NCBI RefSeq assembly: GCF_005222835.1
Contig: NZ_STGA01000018.1
Coordinates: 1-52,605, forward strand
Source of the DNA: Rhizobium sp. FKY42
Lineage (GTDB): Bacteria > Pseudomonadota > Alphaproteobacteria > Rhizobiales > Rhizobiaceae
DNA length: 52,605 nucleotides
Direction of reading: 5' to 3'
Shown here: one piece after another, positions 16,799 to 26,395 of the stretch
Layout of the letters: each line of letters opens with the position of its first letter
Position numbering within the stretch: position 1 is the first letter of the stretch
Position numbers and translations under genes: made by a program
The notes under the pieces: generated by a model
What the model was told of the DNA's origin: nothing
What the model saw: only the letters and a program-made list of their open reading frames with translations
Databases searched by the model: none

Positions 16799-17785
16799 AT
16801 GAAACGCCTTCTCATTCTCGGCACCGCGCTTGCCGCCATGGTTGCGGGCCCCGTTTTTGCCCAGCAGCCCAACAAGCTGCTGAACGCTTCCTACGACGTT
16901 GCGCGTGAGCTGTTCGCAGCCGAGAACGAAGCCTTCATCAAGCAAAATCCGGGCGTCAACATTGATCAGTCGCATGCAGGCACCTCAAAGCAGGCACGTG
17001 CCATCGCGGAGGGTCTTGAAGCTGACGTCGTCACCTTCAATCAGGTGACCGACATCGACTTCCTCGTGAAGCAGGGTTTCGTTTCAAAGGACTGGCAGAA
17101 GGCGTTTCCGAACAGTGCCTCGCCGTTCTATTCCTTCCCTTCCTTCCTTGTGCGGGCCGGAAACCCCAAGAACATCAAGGACTGGAATGATCTTGCACGC
17201 GATGACGTGAAGGTCGTCTTCCCGAACCCCAAGACCTCCGGCAATGCGCGTTACACCTATCTTGCAGCCGTTGCCTATGCGCGTGAAGTCTTCAAGGGCG
17301 ACGAGGAAAAGGTCGAGGCTTTCGTCAAGAAGATCTTCGACAATGTTCCCGTCTTCGATACCGGAGGCCGTGCAGCCACCACCACTTTCGTCGAGCGTGA
17401 AACGGGCGATGTTCTGATCACCTTCGAGGCGGAAACGCGCGGCATTGCCAAGCAGTACGGCAAGGACAAGGTGGAGAGCGTCATTCCATCGGTTTCTCTT
17501 CTGGCGGAATTCCCGGTTGCAGTCGTGGACAAGGTTGCCAAGAAGCGCGGCTCGGAAGAGCTGTCCAAGAAGTATCTGGACTTTCTCTACAGTGAACAGG
17601 GCCAGCGGATCGCCGCCGAGTTCGGCCACCGGGTGCTGAACGAAAAGGTTGCCGCCGAGTTCAAGAACGAATTCCCGCAGATCCGTCTTGTGAAGGTCGA
17701 CGATGTGTTTGGCGGTTGGGACAAGATCCAGAAGGAACACTTCGCTTCCGGTGCGACGCTGGACAAGCTATACGGCAGTCGCTGA
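16799..17785 (+). CDS. Sulfate/thiosulfate-binding protein
   Basis: 328-aa periplasmic binding protein of the sulfate family (Sbp/CysP). Signal peptide MKRLLILGTALAAMVAGPVF ends at AQQ. The family hallmarks are LNASYDVARELFAAENEAF, the anion-contact stretch SHAGTSKQARAIAEGL, and VVFPNPKTSGNARYTYLAAV. It delivers sulfate or thiosulfate to CysT/CysW. GGAGA lies just before the start. First gene of the operon; a hairpin in the 76-base gap to cysT could lower permease expression relative to the binding protein. Sbp and CysP cannot be separated with certainty here. Confidence 0.92.
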   Translation: MKRLLILGTALAAMVAGPVFAQQPNKLLNASYDVARELFAAENEAFIKQNPGVNIDQSHAGTSKQARAIAEGLEADVVTFNQVTDIDFLVKQGFVSKDWQKAFPNSASPFYSFPSFLVRAGNPKNIKDWNDLARDDVKVVFPNPKTSGNARYTYLAAVAYAREVFKGDEEKVEAFVKKIFDNVPVFDTGGRAATTTFVERETGDVLITFEAETRGIAKQYGKDKVESVIPSVSLLAEFPVAVVDKVAKKRGSEELSKKYLDFLYSEQGQRIAAEFGHRVLNEKVAAEFKNEFPQIRLVKVDDVFGGWDKIQKEHFASGATLDKLYGSR

Positions 17786-17809
17786 ATTCTCCTCCCAAGG
17801 AAGGGCCAG

Positions 17810-17833
17810 CCCGGTGGTTTTGCGACCGCCGGG
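17810..17833 (+). terminator. Intercistronic hairpin between binding protein and cysT
   Basis: CCCGGTGGT (17810-17818) pairs with ACCGCCGGG (17825-17833), one G-T pair, followed by a T-rich stretch. It probably attenuates read-through into cysT or protects the upstream mRNA. Confidence 0.5.
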
Positions 17834-17861
17834 TTTGCTTGTTTAGAACAGGAAGCCAATC

Positions 17862-18683
17862 GTGAGACGTAATGTCCTGCCCGGCCTGCATCTGTCGCTG
17901 GGCATTACCCTTTTTTATGTGGGCCTCATCGTTGTCCTGCCGTTGGCAGCGCTTGTCTTCAAGGCTGCAAGCCTTGGACCCGCTGAATACTGGTCAATTG
18001 TCTCGTCCCCGCGTGCGCTTGCGAGCTACAAGGTCACAGCACTTTCGGCGCTTGTTGCCACGCTGTTCAACCTCGTCTTCGGATTGGCGCTCGCCTGGGT
18101 TTTGACGCGCTACCGATTTCCGGGGCGCCGTATCGTTGATGCCATGGTGGACTTGCCTTTCGCCTTGCCGACAGCGGTTGCTGGCATTTCGCTGACGGCA
18201 CTGTTTTCGAATAATGGCTGGTTCGGGTCTGTCCTGTCCGAAGCGGGCCTCAAGGTGGCCTATACGCCGATTGGCATCATGATCGCCATGTGCTTCACCA
18301 GTCTGCCATTCATCGTGCGAACGGTTCAGCCGGTGCTGGAAGATCTAGATCCGGCGCTGGAAGAGGCGGCGCAATCTCTCGGCGGCTCGGACTGGACGAT
18401 TTTCCGCAAGGTCATTCTGCCGCTTTTGACACCTGCCCTGCTGGCAGGGCTCTCCCTTTCCTTTGCCCGCTCGCTGGGTGAGTTCGGCGCCATCATCTTC
18501 ATTGCCGGAAATCAGCCGATGTCGACGGAAATCACGGCGCTTTTGATCTTCATTCGGCTGGAGGAATATGATTATCAGGCGGCGGCGGCGATTGCGTCGG
18601 TCCTGCTCCTGACGGCCTTTGCCATGCTGGCGGTAACCAACTGGCTGCAATCACGCGCATTGCGCTACACGGTGAAGGGCTGA
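17862..18683 (+). CDS. cysT: Sulfate/thiosulfate ABC permease CysT (CysU)
   Basis: 273-aa inner-membrane permease with about six membrane segments and the EAA loop (LEEAAQSLGGSDWTIFRKVI) that contacts CysA. PFALPTAVAGISLTALF is typical of CysT. It begins with GTG at 17862, preceded by AGGAAG; no in-frame ATG fits the family N-terminus. Followed two bases later by cysW. Confidence 0.93.
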   Translation: MRRNVLPGLHLSLGITLFYVGLIVVLPLAALVFKAASLGPAEYWSIVSSPRALASYKVTALSALVATLFNLVFGLALAWVLTRYRFPGRRIVDAMVDLPFALPTAVAGISLTALFSNNGWFGSVLSEAGLKVAYTPIGIMIAMCFTSLPFIVRTVQPVLEDLDPALEEAAQSLGGSDWTIFRKVILPLLTPALLAGLSLSFARSLGEFGAIIFIAGNQPMSTEITALLIFIRLEEYDYQAAAAIASVLLLTAFAMLAVTNWLQSRALRYTVKG

Positions 18684-18685
18684 CG

Positions 18686-19567
18686 ATGAGCGCTGTTGCT
18701 TCTCACAAGAAACCGCCACGCGTCGGCGATGGACCTGTTTTTCGTCGGCTGCTGATCGGCATCGTGCTCAGTCTCGGGGCGCTGCTCATTCTGGCACCTC
18801 TGCTCGTGATCGGCCACGAGGCGTTCAAGCAGGGGGTGAAGGTCTATACGTCCACGCTCAATCACCCCGATACGCGTCATGCAATCATGATGACGGTAAT
18901 CACAGCGCTGATTGCCGTGCCTGTAAACACGGCCTTCGGTGTGGCAGCGGCCTGGGCCATCACCAAGTTTGATTTTCGCGGCAAGCGTCTGTTGCTGGTG
19001 GTGATCGAAATCCCGTTCTCCGTTTCGCCCATCGTTGCCGGTGTCGCCTATCTCTTTGTCTATGGTCTGCAGGGCTTGTTCGGACCGTGGCTCGATGCGC
19101 ATGACATCAAGATCCTGTTTGCGTTGCCGGGCATCGTGCTGGCCTCCATGTTCGTGACGGCTCCCTTCGTCGCACGCGAACTCATTCCGTTGATGCAGGC
19201 GCAGGGGCGGGATCTGGAAGAGGCTGCGACCTCGCTCGGCGCTTCGGGCTGGCGCACGTTTTTCTCGGTCACGCTTCCCAACGTCAAATGGGCACTGCTC
19301 TATGGCGTGGTTCTCTGCAATGCCCGCGTGATGGGTGAATTCGGCGCGGTTTCCATTGTTTCGGGAAATATTCGCGGCCAGACCAATACGCTGCCACTGC
19401 ACATCGAGCTGCTCTATCACGATTATCAGGCAGCCGGTGCCTTTGCCTCGGCCTCCATCCTGGCGCTTCTCGCCGTCTTCACCATTATTGCCAAGGTTGC
19501 GCTGGAGCGTCGCGGTGCCGGACGCCGCAAGGCCCAAGCCACTGACGCCGTTTCGACAGGACATTGA
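18686..19567 (+). CDS. cysW: Sulfate/thiosulfate ABC permease CysW
   Basis: 293-aa permease, partner of CysT. About six membrane segments are visible, with family stretches EIPFSVSPIVAGVAYLFVYG and the EAA loop DLEEAATSLGASGWRTFFSV. The segment GEFGAVSIVSGNIRGQTNTL is characteristic of CysW. Its stop lies five bases before the cysA ATG. Confidence 0.93.
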   Translation: MSAVASHKKPPRVGDGPVFRRLLIGIVLSLGALLILAPLLVIGHEAFKQGVKVYTSTLNHPDTRHAIMMTVITALIAVPVNTAFGVAAAWAITKFDFRGKRLLLVVIEIPFSVSPIVAGVAYLFVYGLQGLFGPWLDAHDIKILFALPGIVLASMFVTAPFVARELIPLMQAQGRDLEEAATSLGASGWRTFFSVTLPNVKWALLYGVVLCNARVMGEFGAVSIVSGNIRGQTNTLPLHIELLYHDYQAAGAFASASILALLAVFTIIAKVALERRGAGRRKAQATDAVSTGH

Positions 19568-19572
19568 TTACC

Positions 19573-20595
19573 ATGGAAATTCGTCTCGATAACGTCATCA
19601 AGACCTTCGATACCTTCCGCGCCGTGCATGGGGTTTCGCTGACCGTGGAAAGCGGGGAGCTGATTGCGCTGCTCGGTCCGTCCGGTTCCGGCAAGACAAC
19701 GATCCTGCGCATGGTGGCAGGACTGGAATATGCCGATGGCGGTCACATCTATTTCGGCGATCAGGATGCCACCGACATTCCGGTGCGCGACCGCGGCGTT
19801 GGCTTCGTCTTCCAGCACTATGCGCTTTTCCCCCATATGACGGTGGCGGAAAACATCGGCTTCGGCATGAGCGTTTCCAAGGTCAAGCGTAGCAAGGCCG
19901 AGATTGCCGCACGCGTGAACCAGCTTTTGAAGCTGGTTCGCCTTGAAGGTCTTGGAGATCGCTTCCCGGCACAGATTTCCGGCGGGCAAAGACAGCGCGT
20001 GGCGCTCGCCCGTGCGCTTTCGGTCGATCCCAAGGTCTTGCTGCTGGATGAACCCTTCGGAGCGCTGGACGCCAATGTGCGCCACGATCTGCGCCGCTGG
20101 TTGCGGGAGATCCATGATGAACTGGGTATCACCACCATCTTCGTGACGCACGATCAGGAGGAGGCGCTGGATCTTGCGGATCGCGTCGTCATTCTGAAGG
20201 ACGGCAAGATCGTTCAGCAAGGCACGCCGCAGGAGGTTTGCCGTGATCCGAAGAATGCCTTCGTGCTGAAATTCCTAGGGGATGCCAACCGGCTGATTGG
20301 CGAGGTGCGTGACGGGCAGGCGCGTGTTGCAGGCGTTGCCGTGGCTGCTGCTGACGGTGTGGCGGATGGGCCGGCGGAAATCTATGCCCGCCCCCGTGAT
20401 CTCGACTGGTCGGCTGCGGGACCGGGCGTTTCTGCAACCGTTTCCCGCGTTCTGGATCGGCCCGGTGAGCGACGCGTGATTGCAACCGCCTCGACCGGTG
20501 AGCTGCTTGAGTTCGACGTGGACCCGGAGCGTGACATCACGGCTGGCGATACGGGCTTCGTAACGCTGAGGCGGGCAAAAGTGTTCGCGATCTGA
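19573..20595 (+). CDS. cysA: Sulfate/thiosulfate ABC ATPase CysA
   Basis: 340-aa ATPase that powers the CysTW importer. Walker A GPSGSGKTT is at residues 35-43, the Q loop follows at FVFQHYALFPHMT, then signature ISGGQRQRVALARAL, Walker B VLLLDEPFGALD and the switch His in VTHDQEEA. A C-terminal TOBE-like regulatory domain covers about residues 240-340. I chose the ATG at 19573 because the TTG at 19564 overlaps the cysW stop. Last gene of the operon, followed by a terminator. Confidence 0.94.
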   Translation: MEIRLDNVIKTFDTFRAVHGVSLTVESGELIALLGPSGSGKTTILRMVAGLEYADGGHIYFGDQDATDIPVRDRGVGFVFQHYALFPHMTVAENIGFGMSVSKVKRSKAEIAARVNQLLKLVRLEGLGDRFPAQISGGQRQRVALARALSVDPKVLLLDEPFGALDANVRHDLRRWLREIHDELGITTIFVTHDQEEALDLADRVVILKDGKIVQQGTPQEVCRDPKNAFVLKFLGDANRLIGEVRDGQARVAGVAVAAADGVADGPAEIYARPRDLDWSAAGPGVSATVSRVLDRPGERRVIATASTGELLEFDVDPERDITAGDTGFVTLRRAKVFAI

Positions 20596-20621
20596 TTGTT
20601 CAATCATTCCGAAAATACAAA

Positions 20622-20649
20622 AAAAGGCGCCGGTTGCCCGACGCCTTTT
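20622..20649. terminator. Terminator between cysA and the aldehyde dehydrogenase gene
   Basis: AAAAGGCG (20622-20629) pairs with CGCCTTTT (20642-20649) around a 12-base loop that can form an inner CGG/CCG pairing. T tracts on both strands fit these convergent genes. Confidence 0.8.
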
Positions 20650-20671
20650 CTCATCACAGCGGCTGAAACGC

Positions 20672-22108
20672 TCAGTTCATCTGGCTGACGAAGCGGGTTT
20701 CCAGATAGGCTTCGACAGCCTCGGAACCGCCTTCGGTGCCATAGCCCGAATCCTTGATGCCGCCGAACGGCACTTCTGGAATGGCCAGACCATTGTGGTT
20801 GATGGTCAGCATGCCGGCTTCCAGTCGCTGGCTGAGCGCGTGCGCGGTCTTGACCGAGCCTGTGAAGGCGTAGGATGCGAGGCCGAAGGGCAGGCGGTTG
20901 GATTCTTCCAGCGCCTCATCCAGCGTGGAGAAGCGGTTGACGATGGCGATCGGGCCGAAGGGCTCTTCGTTCATCATGTGTGCGGAGGTCGGCACATCAG
21001 TCAGAACCGTCGGCTCGAAGAAGTGGCCCTTGTTGCCGATGCGCTTGCCGCCCGTCTTCAGAACGGCGCCCTTGGAAACGGCATCCTGAATCATCCCTTC
21101 CATGGCCGGGATGCGGCGCTCATTGGCAAGCGGCCCCATGGTCACGTCAGCCTCGAGGCCGTTGCCGACCTTCAGGTTTTCAGCATACTTCACGAGACCG
21201 TCGATGAACTGGTCGGCAACGCCATCCTGGATGAGGAAGCGCGTGGGAGCGACGCAGACCTGACCAGCATTGCGGAACTTCGCAGCAGCAGACACTTCGA
21301 TAGCCTTTTCCAGATCGGCATCGTTGAAGACGACGACAGGGGCATGACCGCCGAGTTCCATGGTCGCACGCTTCATGTGCTTGCCGGCAAGGGCCGCCAG
21401 ATGCTTGCCAACCGGGGTCGAGCCGGTGAAGGAGATCTTGCGGATGACCGGATGCGGGATCAGGTATTCGGAAATTTCAGCCGGGACACCATAGACGAGG
21501 TTGACCACGCCAGCCGGAATCCCAGCATCAGCAAAGGCGCGGATGAGTTCTGCCGGGGAGGCGGGGGTTTCTTCCGGTGCCTTGACGATGATCGAGCAGC
21601 CAACAGACACGGCCGCGGAAAGCTTGCGCACGATCTGGTTGATCGGGAAGTTCCAGGGTGTAAAGGCAGCCACCGGGCCAACCGGGAACTTGATCGCCAT
21701 GTTGGAAACGCCACCAAAACGGGCCGGGATGATCTGGCCGTAGGTGCGGCGTGCCTCTTCGGCGAACCAGTCGATGGTATCGGCGGCATTGTTGATTTCC
21801 GCCTTGGACTGCGCAATCGGCTTGCCCTGTTCGCGCGTCATCAGCCAGGCGATGTAATCAATCCGCTGGCGTACAATGTCGGCGGCCTTGCGCATGATCT
21901 TGGAGCGCTCAAAGGCAGAGGTGTCACGCCAGATCTTGAAGCCCTTGTCAGCGGCTTCCAGCGCCAGATCGAGGTCAGCCTTTTCCGCATGCGCGATCTT
22001 GCCAATGATTTCCTGCGTGGCCGGATCTTCGACGGGAATCGTCTTGCCGCCAACAGCGTCGCGCCATTCGCCGGCAATGAAGAGCTTTACATCTGGATAG
22101 CTATGCAT
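20672..22108 (-). CDS. NAD(P)-dependent aldehyde dehydrogenase, succinate-semialdehyde dehydrogenase type
   Basis: 478-aa aldehyde dehydrogenase that oxidises an aldehyde to its acid with NAD or NADP. Cofactor site [13 protein letters not shown] and GSTPVGK, general base Glu251 in MELGGHAP, catalytic Cys285 in [12 protein letters not shown]. The closest pattern is the GabD / alpha-ketoglutaric semialdehyde group ([16 protein letters not shown]). The start at 22108 has GAGGT upstream. It lies downstream of gcdH on the same strand, but a terminator separates them. Glutarate semialdehyde oxidation would fit a neighbour acting on glutaryl-CoA, but this is inference and the substrate is not proven. 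Confidence 0.88.
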   Translation of the reverse strand: MHSYPDVKLFIAGEWRDAVGGKTIPVEDPATQEIIGKIAHAEKADLDLALEAADKGFKIWRDTSAFERSKIMRKAADIVRQRIDYIAWLMTREQGKPIAQSKAEINNAADTIDWFAEEARRTYGQIIPARFGGVSNMAIKFPVGPVAAFTPWNFPINQIVRKLSAAVSVGCSIIVKAPEETPASPAELIRAFADAGIPAGVVNLVYGVPAEISEYLIPHPVIRKISFTGSTPVGKHLAALAGKHMKRATMELGGHAPVVVFNDADLEKAIEVSAAAKFRNAGQVCVAPTRFLIQDGVADQFIDGLVKYAENLKVGNGLEADVTMGPLANERRIPAMEGMIQDAVSKGAVLKTGGKRIGNKGHFFEPTVLTDVPTSAHMMNEEPFGPIAIVNRFSTLDEALEESNRLPFGLASYAFTGSVKTAHALSQRLEAGMLTINHNGLAIPEVPFGGIKDSGYGTEGGSEAVEAYLETRFVSQMN

Positions 22109-22253
22109 GGTGACCTCGTTTTGAGTTCAGAACGTCGCAGGATGCGCGACAGGCGCCATCGGGGCCGGCGCCTAAGCCTTTGTAGGTTTCGGTCCCTCAC
22201 GTAGGACAATTGATCGCCACAATCAACGCCCTCAACAAAAAGTATTACTAATA

Positions 22254-22290
22254 AAAAGGCAGGCGTGAGTGACCGGATCACCCACGCCTG
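22254..22290 (-). terminator. Terminator of gcdH
   Basis: CAGGCGTG (22260-22267) pairs with CACGCCTG (22283-22290), extended by GTGA/TCAC inside. On the minus strand a run of five T follows (complement of 22254-22258). Confidence 0.8.
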
Positions 22291-22320
22291 ACATTTCAAC
22301 CGGGATCTCTTCAGTGGTTT

Positions 22321-23508
22321 CTAAAAGAACGCCTGGATACCGGTCTGAGCGCGTCCGAGGATCAGTGCATGAACATCATGCGTGCCCTCGTAGGTGTTCA
22401 CCGTTTCCAGGTTCTGCGCGTGGCGCATGACGTGATATTCGATCTGGATGCCGTTGCCGCCGTGCATGTCACGAGCCTGTCTTGCAATATCCAGCGCCTT
22501 GCCGCAGTTGTTGCGCTTGACGATGGAAATCATTTCCGGTGCCATCTTGTGGTCGTCCATCAAGCGACCGACGCGCAGGGAACCCTGTAGGCCAAGGGCG
22601 ATTTCGGTCTGCATGTCGGCCAGTTTCTTCTGGAACAGCTGGGTGCCGGCAAGCGGCTTGCCAAACTGTTTGCGATCAAGGCCATATTGACGAGCGCGCA
22701 TCCAGCAATCTTCCGCTGCACCCATGACACCCCAGGAAATGCCATAGCGAGCACGGTTAAGGCAGCCGAACGGACCCTTGAGGCCAGACACATTTGGCAG
22801 AAGCGCATCCTCGGAGACTTCCACACCATCCATAACGATCTCGCCGGTGATCGACGCACGCAGGGATAGCTTGCCACCGATTTTCGGTGCGGAAAGACCC
22901 TTCATGCCCTTTTCCAGCACGAAGCCACGGATCTCGTTATTGTGGGCTTCAGACTTTGCCCAGACGACGAAAACATCTGCGATCGGCGCGTTCGAAATCC
23001 ACATCTTCGAGCCACGCAGGCGATATCCGCCTTCGATCTTCTCGGCGCGGGTCTTCATGCCGCCCGGATCGGAACCGGCATCCGGCTCGGTCAGGCCGAA
23101 GCAGCCAATCAATTCGCCAGAGACGAGACCCGGCAGGTACTTTTTCCTCTGCTCGTCCGACCCGTAGGCATAGATCGGATAGATCACAAGCGAGGACTGC
23201 ACGCTCATCATGGAGCGATAGCCTGAGTCGATGCGTTCGACTTCGCGCGCGACCAGACCATAGGCCACGTAGGAGGCATTGGCTGCGCCATATTCTTCTG
23301 GCAGCGTGACGCCGAGGAGGCCTGTCTGTCCCATCAGGCGGAACAGTTCCGGTTCGGTTGTTTCGGATAGGTAGGCTTCCTGGATGCGCGGCAGAAGTTC
23401 AGCCTTGCCGAAGGCGGCAGCCGCGTCGCGGATCATCCGCTCGTCTTCTGTCAGCTGGTCGTCCAGCAGAAAGGGGTCAGCCCAGTTGAATGCCGTGCGG
23501 TCGCTCAT
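22321..23508 (-). CDS. gcdH: Glutaryl-CoA dehydrogenase
   Basis: 395-aa FAD flavoenzyme of the acyl-CoA dehydrogenase family that oxidises and decarboxylates glutaryl-CoA to crotonyl-CoA (lysine, tryptophan and glutarate breakdown). FAD and substrate motifs [18 protein letters not shown] and [17 protein letters not shown] are seen. The catalytic Glu374 lies in [15 protein letters not shown], the GCDH form of the motif. The ATG at 23508 follows GGAGG by 8 bases. It is divergent from a LysR gene, the classic arrangement for regulation by that protein. Confidence 0.93.
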   Translation of the reverse strand: MSDRTAFNWADPFLLDDQLTEDERMIRDAAAAFGKAELLPRIQEAYLSETTEPELFRLMGQTGLLGVTLPEEYGAANASYVAYGLVAREVERIDSGYRSMMSVQSSLVIYPIYAYGSDEQRKKYLPGLVSGELIGCFGLTEPDAGSDPGGMKTRAEKIEGGYRLRGSKMWISNAPIADVFVVWAKSEAHNNEIRGFVLEKGMKGLSAPKIGGKLSLRASITGEIVMDGVEVSEDALLPNVSGLKGPFGCLNRARYGISWGVMGAAEDCWMRARQYGLDRKQFGKPLAGTQLFQKKLADMQTEIALGLQGSLRVGRLMDDHKMAPEMISIVKRNNCGKALDIARQARDMHGGNGIQIEYHVMRHAQNLETVNTYEGTHDVHALILGRAQTGIQAFF

Positions 23509-23607
23509 CGTCAAAACCTCCAGAAAAATGTGGGTGCATAATGGGGAAGCGCGGCATCAGCGTAAAGCGCCGTTTACTCACGTTGATATGAGCTATAGGA
23601 ATAGGCC

Positions 23608-24525
23608 ATGACCAATCTCAGCCGCAGGCTTCTTCCTTCCACCAGTGCTCTGGCCGCGTTCGAATCCGTGGCGCGGCTGGGTAGTTTTTCGTCGGCCGCC
23701 GATGAGCTTTCTCTGACACAAGGGGCAATCAGCAGGCAGATTTCCGGTCTTGAAGACCAGCTTGGTATTCTTCTGTTTGAAAGAAGCAGCCGCGGTGTAG
23801 GGCTGACCGAGGCAGGGCGTGCCTATGCCAAGGCGATTGGTGCAGCGCTTTCGCAAATCCGCACCGCTTCGCTACAGGCCATGACGAAACGGCATGGCGA
23901 CACCTTGAATCTGGCCATGCTGCCCACCTTCGGCACGCGGTGGCTTTTGCCGCGTATTCCTCGCTTTGTTGCGGCTCACCCAGAAATCACACTGAATTTC
24001 GCCACGCGCATCGGTGTCTTCGATTTCGAGCAGGATGGTCTGGATGTGGCGATCCACATTGGTCAGCCCAACTGGCCGGGCGCGGAATGCACCTTCCTGA
24101 TGGATGAAATGGTGGCTCCAGTCTGTAGCCCGGACTTCCTGCGCCAGAATCCCGTCTCAAAGCCGGAAGATCTGGCTAGCCTGCCGCTTTTGCACATGGC
24201 ATCGCGTCCAGGCGCCTGGACGCATTTTTTCGAAACGCTTGGAATTTCTGCCGTTCCGGCACCCGGCATGCGGTTTGAACAATTCGCAAGCGTGGCTCAG
24301 GCTTGTAGTGCCGGGCTTGGCGTGGCGCTGATGCCGCTCTTTCTCATCGAGGCAGAGTTGCAGGCGGGAACCCTGGTAGAAGCCTATCCTCAGCAGGTGC
24401 GTAGTCCCAGTTCCTATTACCTCGTGGCACCTATCACGAAGATGGATCTGAAGCCCGTTGCCGTATTTCGTGCCTGGCTGATTGAGGAAGTGGGCCGCTG
24501 GCGCAACGAACCCTTCTATGCATGA
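23608..24525 (+). CDS. LysR-family regulator (GcvA-like), likely of gcdH
   Basis: 305-aa LysR regulator. The helix-turn-helix covers about residues 8-65: SALAAFESVARLGSFSSAAD, then SLTQGAISRQISGLEDQLG and LFERSSRGVGLTEAGRAY. The C-terminal effector domain follows and resembles the GcvA group. Its start lies 99 bases from the divergent gcdH start, so the shared gap (23509-23607) should hold its operator. The inducer is not known; glutarate or glutaryl-CoA is a guess. Confidence 0.88.
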   Translation: MTNLSRRLLPSTSALAAFESVARLGSFSSAADELSLTQGAISRQISGLEDQLGILLFERSSRGVGLTEAGRAYAKAIGAALSQIRTASLQAMTKRHGDTLNLAMLPTFGTRWLLPRIPRFVAAHPEITLNFATRIGVFDFEQDGLDVAIHIGQPNWPGAECTFLMDEMVAPVCSPDFLRQNPVSKPEDLASLPLLHMASRPGAWTHFFETLGISAVPAPGMRFEQFASVAQACSAGLGVALMPLFLIEAELQAGTLVEAYPQQVRSPSSYYLVAPITKMDLKPVAVFRAWLIEEVGRWRNEPFYA

Positions 24526-24534
24526 AAGGATGAG

Positions 24535-25212
24535 ATGATGGAGCCGCACGCGTTCTGGCAGGAGATCCATCCACCTCAGTCCTTTCCGGCTGCCGGCCCG
24601 CATCAGGGCTTCTATCCGGCAAGCCTGAAGGATGGGCGTCAGTTGCGTCTGCCGATCCGGCCTCTCTCCGACGGCGTGCACGCACTGGCGTCTCTCATCA
24701 TCAATCAGGCTGCCTTTGAGGTGGTTGAAGTGCTGGCCGAACAATTGGCGGAGCAGCTTGCTGCGGAGAATGTCGAGGTCATCGTTGGCCTGCCGACGCT
24801 GGGCCTGACGCTGGCTGCGGCGGTGGCGCGCAAGCTCGGTCACAGCCGTTATGTGCCATGCGGCAATTCCCGCAAGTTCTGGTATCGGGATGAGCTTTCG
24901 GTGCCGATCTCGTCCATTACGACGCCCGATCAGGTGAAGAGGCTCTATCTCGATCCGCGTATGCTGCCGCTGATCGAGGGACGTCGCGTGGCCCTGGTGG
25001 ATGATGTGCTTTCCAGCGGAACCTCGATTGTTGCCGGGTTGACGCTTCTGGCGCAGGTCGGGGTTGAGCCCGTGGCAATTGGCGCCGCCATGTTGCAGAC
25101 ACGCCGCTTCGAAGAGGCACTCGACGCTCTCGATGTTCGATGGAAACCGCGGGTTCGAGGCGTTCTGCAGACACCCTGTCTGCGGCGTGTTGCCAATGAC
25201 GCGTGGATATGA
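24535..25212 (+). CDS. Phosphoribosyltransferase-like protein
   Basis: 225-aa protein with the type I phosphoribosyltransferase fold. The PRPP loop VALVDDVLSSGTS lies near residues 152-164 and a conserved Gly-rich loop IVGLPTLGLTLAAAVARKLG upstream. The hood region (YVPCGNSRKFWYRDELSVPI) differs from adenine, orotate or uracil enzymes, so the base is unknown. Two adjacent ATGs (24535, 24538) follow AAGGATGAG. It starts 10 bases after the LysR gene and is probably co-transcribed with it. A link to glutaryl-CoA metabolism is not obvious. It could be a regulatory PRPP-binding protein. Confidence 0.8.
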   Translation: MMEPHAFWQEIHPPQSFPAAGPHQGFYPASLKDGRQLRLPIRPLSDGVHALASLIINQAAFEVVEVLAEQLAEQLAAENVEVIVGLPTLGLTLAAAVARKLGHSRYVPCGNSRKFWYRDELSVPISSITTPDQVKRLYLDPRMLPLIEGRRVALVDDVLSSGTSIVAGLTLLAQVGVEPVAIGAAMLQTRRFEEALDALDVRWKPRVRGVLQTPCLRRVANDAWI

Positions 25213-25294
25213 CGCGGCACTTTTCGCCTTGCGGTCTGCCCCGAAGAATCTAGGATCGCCGTATCCTCGCAAATCTGCATAATCGGAAATCACA

Positions 25295-26341
25295 ATGGAA
25301 TTAGTCTTCGACGGCCACAACGACGTTCTCCTGCGGCTGTGGCGGAACATGCGAAATGGCGCCGATCCGGTCCGTGAATTCATGCAAGGAACGCGTGAAG
25401 GGCACATTGACGGTCCGCGCGCCAAGGCAGGTGGATTGGCAGGCGGGCTCTGTGCCATCTACATTCCCTCGGGCGATTTGATTTTGCAGGAACCGGACGG
25501 ACAAGGGCATTATGTAACGCCGCTCGCCGCACCGCTGGCGCGGCAGCCATCACTCGACATTGCGATGGAGAAATTCGCTGTCGCGCTGCAGCTGGACCGC
25601 GCCGATGCCTGGCGGATCTGCCGCACGGTGCCGGAGATCCGCGCGGCTATGGATCAGGGTATCTTTGCCTGCGTGATGCATATGGAAGGATGCGAGGCAA
25701 TCGGTGCTGATCTTGCCGCGCTCGACGTGTTCCATGCGGCGGGCCTTCGCTCGCTCGGTCCGGTCTGGAGCCGCCACAACATCTTCGGCCATGGTGTGCC
25801 GTTTGCCTATCCGATGTCGCCGGACACGGCCCCCGGTCTGACGGATGCAGGTTTTGCACTGGTGAAGGAATGCGATCGTCTGGGTATCGTCATCGATCTG
25901 GCCCACATCACGGAAAAAGGCTTCTGGGATGTGGAGAAAACCTCTGAAAAGCCGCTCGTTGCCAGCCATTCCAATGTGCATGCGCTGACAGAGGTTGCGC
26001 GTAACCTGATCGACAAGCAGCTGGATGCGATCCGCGAGCGAAAAGGTCTGGTCGGTCTCAACTATGCCGTCACCATGCTGCGGCCCGATGCGCGCGACGA
26101 TGCCGACACCTCGCTGGATCTCATGGTGCGCCACATCGATTACATGGTCGAGCGGATGGGCATTGAATGCGTGGCTCTGGGTTCCGACTTCGACGGAGCT
26201 ACCGTTCCACAGGAAATTAATGATGCGGCTGGCAACCAGAAACTGGTTGCGGCGCTCAGAAACGCGGGATACGGTCAGGAAGATCTAATAAAGCTCTGCC
26301 GTGAAAACTGGTTCAGGATCTTTGCGGAAACCTGGGCTTGA
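25295..26341 (+). CDS. Membrane dipeptidase family (M19) zinc peptidase
   Basis: 348-aa renal-dipeptidase-type amidohydrolase that cleaves dipeptides, including some with D-residues. Metal ligands can be placed: His8 and Asp10 in DGHNDVL, bridging Glu131 in MHMEGCEAIG, His204 in DLAHITEKG and His225 in VASHSNVHA; the late Asp in ALGSDFDG is also present. There is no signal peptide, so it acts in the cytoplasm. It precedes a peptide-binding protein and a full peptide importer on the same strand, so it probably hydrolyses the imported dipeptide. Confidence 0.92.
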   Translation: MELVFDGHNDVLLRLWRNMRNGADPVREFMQGTREGHIDGPRAKAGGLAGGLCAIYIPSGDLILQEPDGQGHYVTPLAAPLARQPSLDIAMEKFAVALQLDRADAWRICRTVPEIRAAMDQGIFACVMHMEGCEAIGADLAALDVFHAAGLRSLGPVWSRHNIFGHGVPFAYPMSPDTAPGLTDAGFALVKECDRLGIVIDLAHITEKGFWDVEKTSEKPLVASHSNVHALTEVARNLIDKQLDAIRERKGLVGLNYAVTMLRPDARDDADTSLDLMVRHIDYMVERMGIECVALGSDFDGATVPQEINDAAGNQKLVAALRNAGYGQEDLIKLCRENWFRIFAETWA

Positions 26342-26395
26342 GAGTCGGTTAAGTGCTTTAAAAAACACTATTTTAAAGAAATGGGGAACCAGACC

